From Auxenochlorella pyrenoidosa (Eukaryota > Chlorophyta > Trebouxiophyceae > Chlorellales > Chlorellaceae): a stretch of DNA of 10,897 nt. The position numbers were made by a program, and so were the translations under genes. The notes beneath the pieces are model-generated. The model did no database searches, was not told the origin of the DNA, and was given only the letters and a program-made list of their open reading frames with translations. Location of the stretch: contig KQ481993.1 in assembly GCA_001430745.1 (NCBI GenBank), positions 57,614 to 68,510 on the forward strand, written 5' to 3'. How positions within the stretch are numbered: position 1 is the first letter of the stretch; every line of letters starts with the position of its first letter. Below, piece by piece: positions 8,782 to 10,897 of this stretch.

Positions 8782-9165
8782 CGTGCAGATTGCACTCGAC
8801 TCTTGCCCCATCCCCATGTGCTCGAACAGTGCCCCAAATTCAGCTTGTTGTTATGTATCTGCTTTGTTCTTTCACCCTTGACCCTGCAGCTATTGCATGC
8901 TGCCCCCTCAGACTGACAGTTGCCGCATTGTTGACTCGTTGACCGACCGACTTCGAGACACTCCATTTGTACTGGCAGTCATTTGCGCCATGTTTGTGCT
9001 GTACGCAGTTCAGAGCACATATTTGTGCGGTATGTGGCAAATGGGAGCAGCGTGGAGTTGGATGCCCACGACAGAAGCGGTGCACAGCCATGGCGCACAG
9101 CGAGCAGACAGATCAAGGCCTGCAACTCCATGCGCATGTCCTGCCAAGATTACGGCGCATGGCGA

Positions 9166-9182
9166 GCAGTGCATAGCACTGC
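9166..9182. other. 7-bp hairpin in the convergent 3' region
   Basis: GCAGTGC and GCACTGC pair perfectly around the triloop ATA. It lies about 385 nt past the DUF4485 stop codon and 200 nt past the MRD1-like stop codon. It may belong to either 3' UTR. Confidence 0.45.
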
Positions 9183-9248
9183 CCGGAACAACTGGCCTGG
9201 AACAATGCGCAGAAGAAAACCCCTACCCATCTGGGACATGCTCTTTCT

Positions 9249-9282
9249 GTTCAAGAGGTTGCGTCACACTGGTCTCTTGAAC
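9249..9282 (+). other. 9-bp inverted repeat in the convergent 3' region
   Basis: GTTCAAGAG (9249–9257) and CTCTTGAAC (9274–9282) are exact reverse complements. In plus-strand RNA three G·U pairs extend the stem to 12 bp with a 10-nt loop. The minus-strand RNA lacks this extension because those positions become A·C mismatches, so the plus-strand transcript would fold better. A role in 3'-end formation or RNA stability is possible but unproven. Confidence 0.5.
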
Positions 9283-9381
9283 CTGTATCCAACAATGCGC
9301 CTGATTGCTTGCTTGCTTGTTTGGATTTAAATCTGTCTAACCGCAATGGAACTTGCGACACAGACACACGTTGCAGGCGAT

Positions 9382-10897
9382 TCACTTTTTCTGCCGCTTC
9401 TTCTGCCGCTGCTCTGCTGCCTGCGGCGCCGCCTTCTTCTTCTGCGGCCGCTTCTGCTGCTGCGGCGCTGCTGCCATTGCTGCTGCAGCTGCCGCCAGTG
9501 GCGGCTCCGCCGCCCCCTCCAGAGCTTCGTCTCCTCGGTACTTGGCGGCTGCAGCAAGGTGTCAGTGGGGCGAGGGCAGTGGTCAGACCAGGCCGTGGCG
9601 AGCTCTGCAGACGCCCGAGCCACGTGCATGTCGGGTTTGGAGGAGCAGCCGCCACGACTCGGCTGTGCGTCCACCCTGCTTCACAACTGGGGGTGGCTGC
9701 CGCATGGGGCAGCACCAGCGACGCAGACCATCCATCACAGCACGCGTGGGCGCCAGCATGCGCGGCGCGCACCTGTCTTGGCGCGCAGCTCATCGAGCCC
9801 CCCCTCCTCCTCTGCCCACTCGAGCACCAGGCGGCGGCCGTACAGGTGCGTCCCCTGCACCGCCTCCATGGCGTTGCGCGCCTCCTGCTTGGTGGCAAAA
9901 TCCACAAAGGCGAAACCCCTGCAAGCGGCGGGCAGCGGGCGCGCGTCGTGTTGGGTGGGGAGCCGGCGGCAGCAGGAGGCGGCCGGGATGGCTGCAGCAG
10001 GGCCACAGGAGGTGCTGCCGGCAGGGACAAGTGCAGCTGCCTGGCCCAGAGGCGCCAGGTGGGCTCGACTGGCAGGGCGACTCCAGGCACGTTAGCCCTG
10101 TTGCCTCGGCCCCCCTGCCACCGGCGCCGCACCCACGCCACTCTCACCGGTGCGTGCCGTCAAACTTGCGCGGCAGGCGGCAGCTCTTGACGGCGCCAAA
10201 GGGGGTGAAGAGCCCCAGGATGTCCTTCCGGGTGGCCTCAAAGGCCACGTTGCGAACCACCATCTTGGATGTGTCGGGCAGCTTCGGCTTGCCCGCCTTG
10301 CCGCCCGCCGCGCCCGCCGCGCCGCCCTTCTTCGTCGACAGCTGCAGCACCAGCTTGTGCCCCTCGAGCGCGCTGCCCTGCAGCGCCTTGACGGCCGCCT
10401 TGGCCGCCGCCTCGCTGGAGCACTCCACAAAGCCAAAGCCGGCAGACAGCATCTTGCCGTCGGGGCCCTTCTTCTTCGCCACCTTGACGCTGCGCACGCT
10501 GCCGCCTGCGCAGGGGGGCAGAGCGCGAAGGAGGGCCCGGAGTGAGGTTAGTGCCGGGGCAGTTAGTGGCAGGTACGGCGAGTGCAGCACTGGGTGCAGA
10601 GCCACGCTGCATGTTACAAGCACAGCACGGAACGAGGCGTTCCTCTTACCCAGCCAACATGCAGGCAGCACGGCGGCACCCGCCCAGGCGACCGGCACCA
10701 CCCGCGCATGCCGGCCAAGAACCCCTCTTGGTTGTGGCAGTGTAAGGCCAACCGAGGCTCACCCGCGGCCGACACAGCGGCATCGAAGTGCGCCTTGAGC
10801 GCCACCTCCCCCGTGCCCCAGGCCAGGTTCTTCACAAAGATAGAGGAGCTCTCCACATCGTCGGCCTGCGCCTCTGCCAGCCCCGTCAGCAGCTCCC
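9382..10897 (-). CDS. MRD1/RBM19-type rRNA-processing factor, C-terminal part (5' end outside window)
   Basis: Four exons are present (10763–10897 partial, 10148–10505, 9773–9918, 9382–9548), encoding 267 residues and a TGA stop. Introns of 257, 229 and 224 nt start GTGAGC, GTGAGA and GTGCGC and end GCAG. The first RRM (fragment residues ~18–100) has RNP2 IFVKNL and RNP1 AGFGFVEC. The second (~125–200) has RNP2 MVVRNV and a perfect RNP1, RGFAFVDF. The diagnostic family signature follows: GTHLYGRRLVLEWAEEE, then LDELRAKT, and a Gln/Lys-rich basic tail ending QKKRQKK. Spacing and motifs match the last two RRMs (5 and 6) of RBM19, or the last two of yeast Mrd1. In known members this nucleolar protein binds pre-rRNA and is needed for early cleavages to 18S rRNA within the U3/SSU processome. 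The basic tail fits nucleolar location. The reading frame stays open to the window edge, so the upstream RRMs should lie beyond 10897. Confidence 0.92.

Larger units (their letters stand above)
8782..9381. other. Convergent 3' intergenic region
   Basis: These 600 bases separate two convergent genes, ending at 8781 (plus) and 9382 (minus), so they hold both 3' UTRs. The composition is more AT-rich than the flanking exons. I find no exact TGTAA on either strand. No open frame here has recognisable content. Notable elements are two perfect hairpins (9166–9182 and 9249–9282), the direct repeat AACAATGCGC at 9201–9210 and 9291–9300, and the 10-bp palindrome GATTTAAATC at 9324–9333. Confidence 0.65.

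Noticed and set aside
8931..8943. Two TTGAC W-box-like cores 8 nt apart
   Set aside because: The cores are short and lie in a 3' region between convergent genes, not near a promoter. They probably arise by chance.
9251..10798. Long open frames antisense to, or in the wrong frame of, the MRD1-like gene (9353–10798 plus, 481 codons; 9251–10147 minus)
   Set aside because: The RRM motifs and splice phases define the true minus-strand frame, and these frames read straight through its introns. They are shadows of GC-rich coding sequence.
1..10897. CRISPR array, transposon with terminal repeats, or telomeric repeat
   Set aside because: I saw no regularly spaced repeats, no transposase- or integrase-like translation, no paired terminal inverted repeats and no TTTAGGG-type tracts.

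Overview
The window looks like nuclear DNA of a GC-rich green alga. The best fit by eye is a coccoid trebouxiophyte of the Chlorella type; the genus is an inference. The genes are broken by short GT–AG introns (70–257 nt). Every one of the ten acceptors ends in GCAG, third codon positions are strongly G/C, and a TGTAA motif of the green-algal poly(A) type follows one gene. There is no bacterial operon structure, CRISPR array, insertion sequence or rRNA/tRNA gene.

Layout. (1) 1–2370: a G-rich stretch with no convincing gene. It has overlapping open frames on both strands, several G-quadruplex motifs and scattered short repeats. (2) 2371–2976: AT-richer DNA, at least partly the 3' UTR of the next gene. 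(3) 2977–4372, minus strand: a complete four-exon gene for a secreted S1 (chymotrypsin-fold) serine protease of 292 aa. (4) 4373–5444: a divergent intergenic/promoter region, with a clear TATA box for the gene to its right. (5) 5445–8781, plus strand: a complete five-exon gene for an 889-aa protein. Its N-terminus resembles DUF4485, the domain found at the N-terminus of the centrosomal protein CEP112; short coiled-coil segments and a long Gln/Ala/Ser-rich region follow. (6) 8782–9381: a convergent 3' intergenic region with two hairpins. (7) 9382–10897, minus strand: the 3' four exons of an MRD1/RBM19-type ribosome-biogenesis factor, with its last two RRM domains and a lysine-rich tail; its 5' part lies beyond the right edge.

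The exon models were assembled by hand. In all three genes the intron phases close exactly and the protein motifs continue across every junction. The three genes have unrelated roles (secreted proteolysis, a probable centrosomal or cytoskeletal role, pre-rRNA processing), and nothing suggests they form a functional cluster. The oddities most worth a second look are strong enrichment of the palindrome GCATGC in introns, a perfect 9-bp hairpin carrying two ACGT cores just inside the DUF4485 gene, and the non-trypsin-like specificity residues of the protease.
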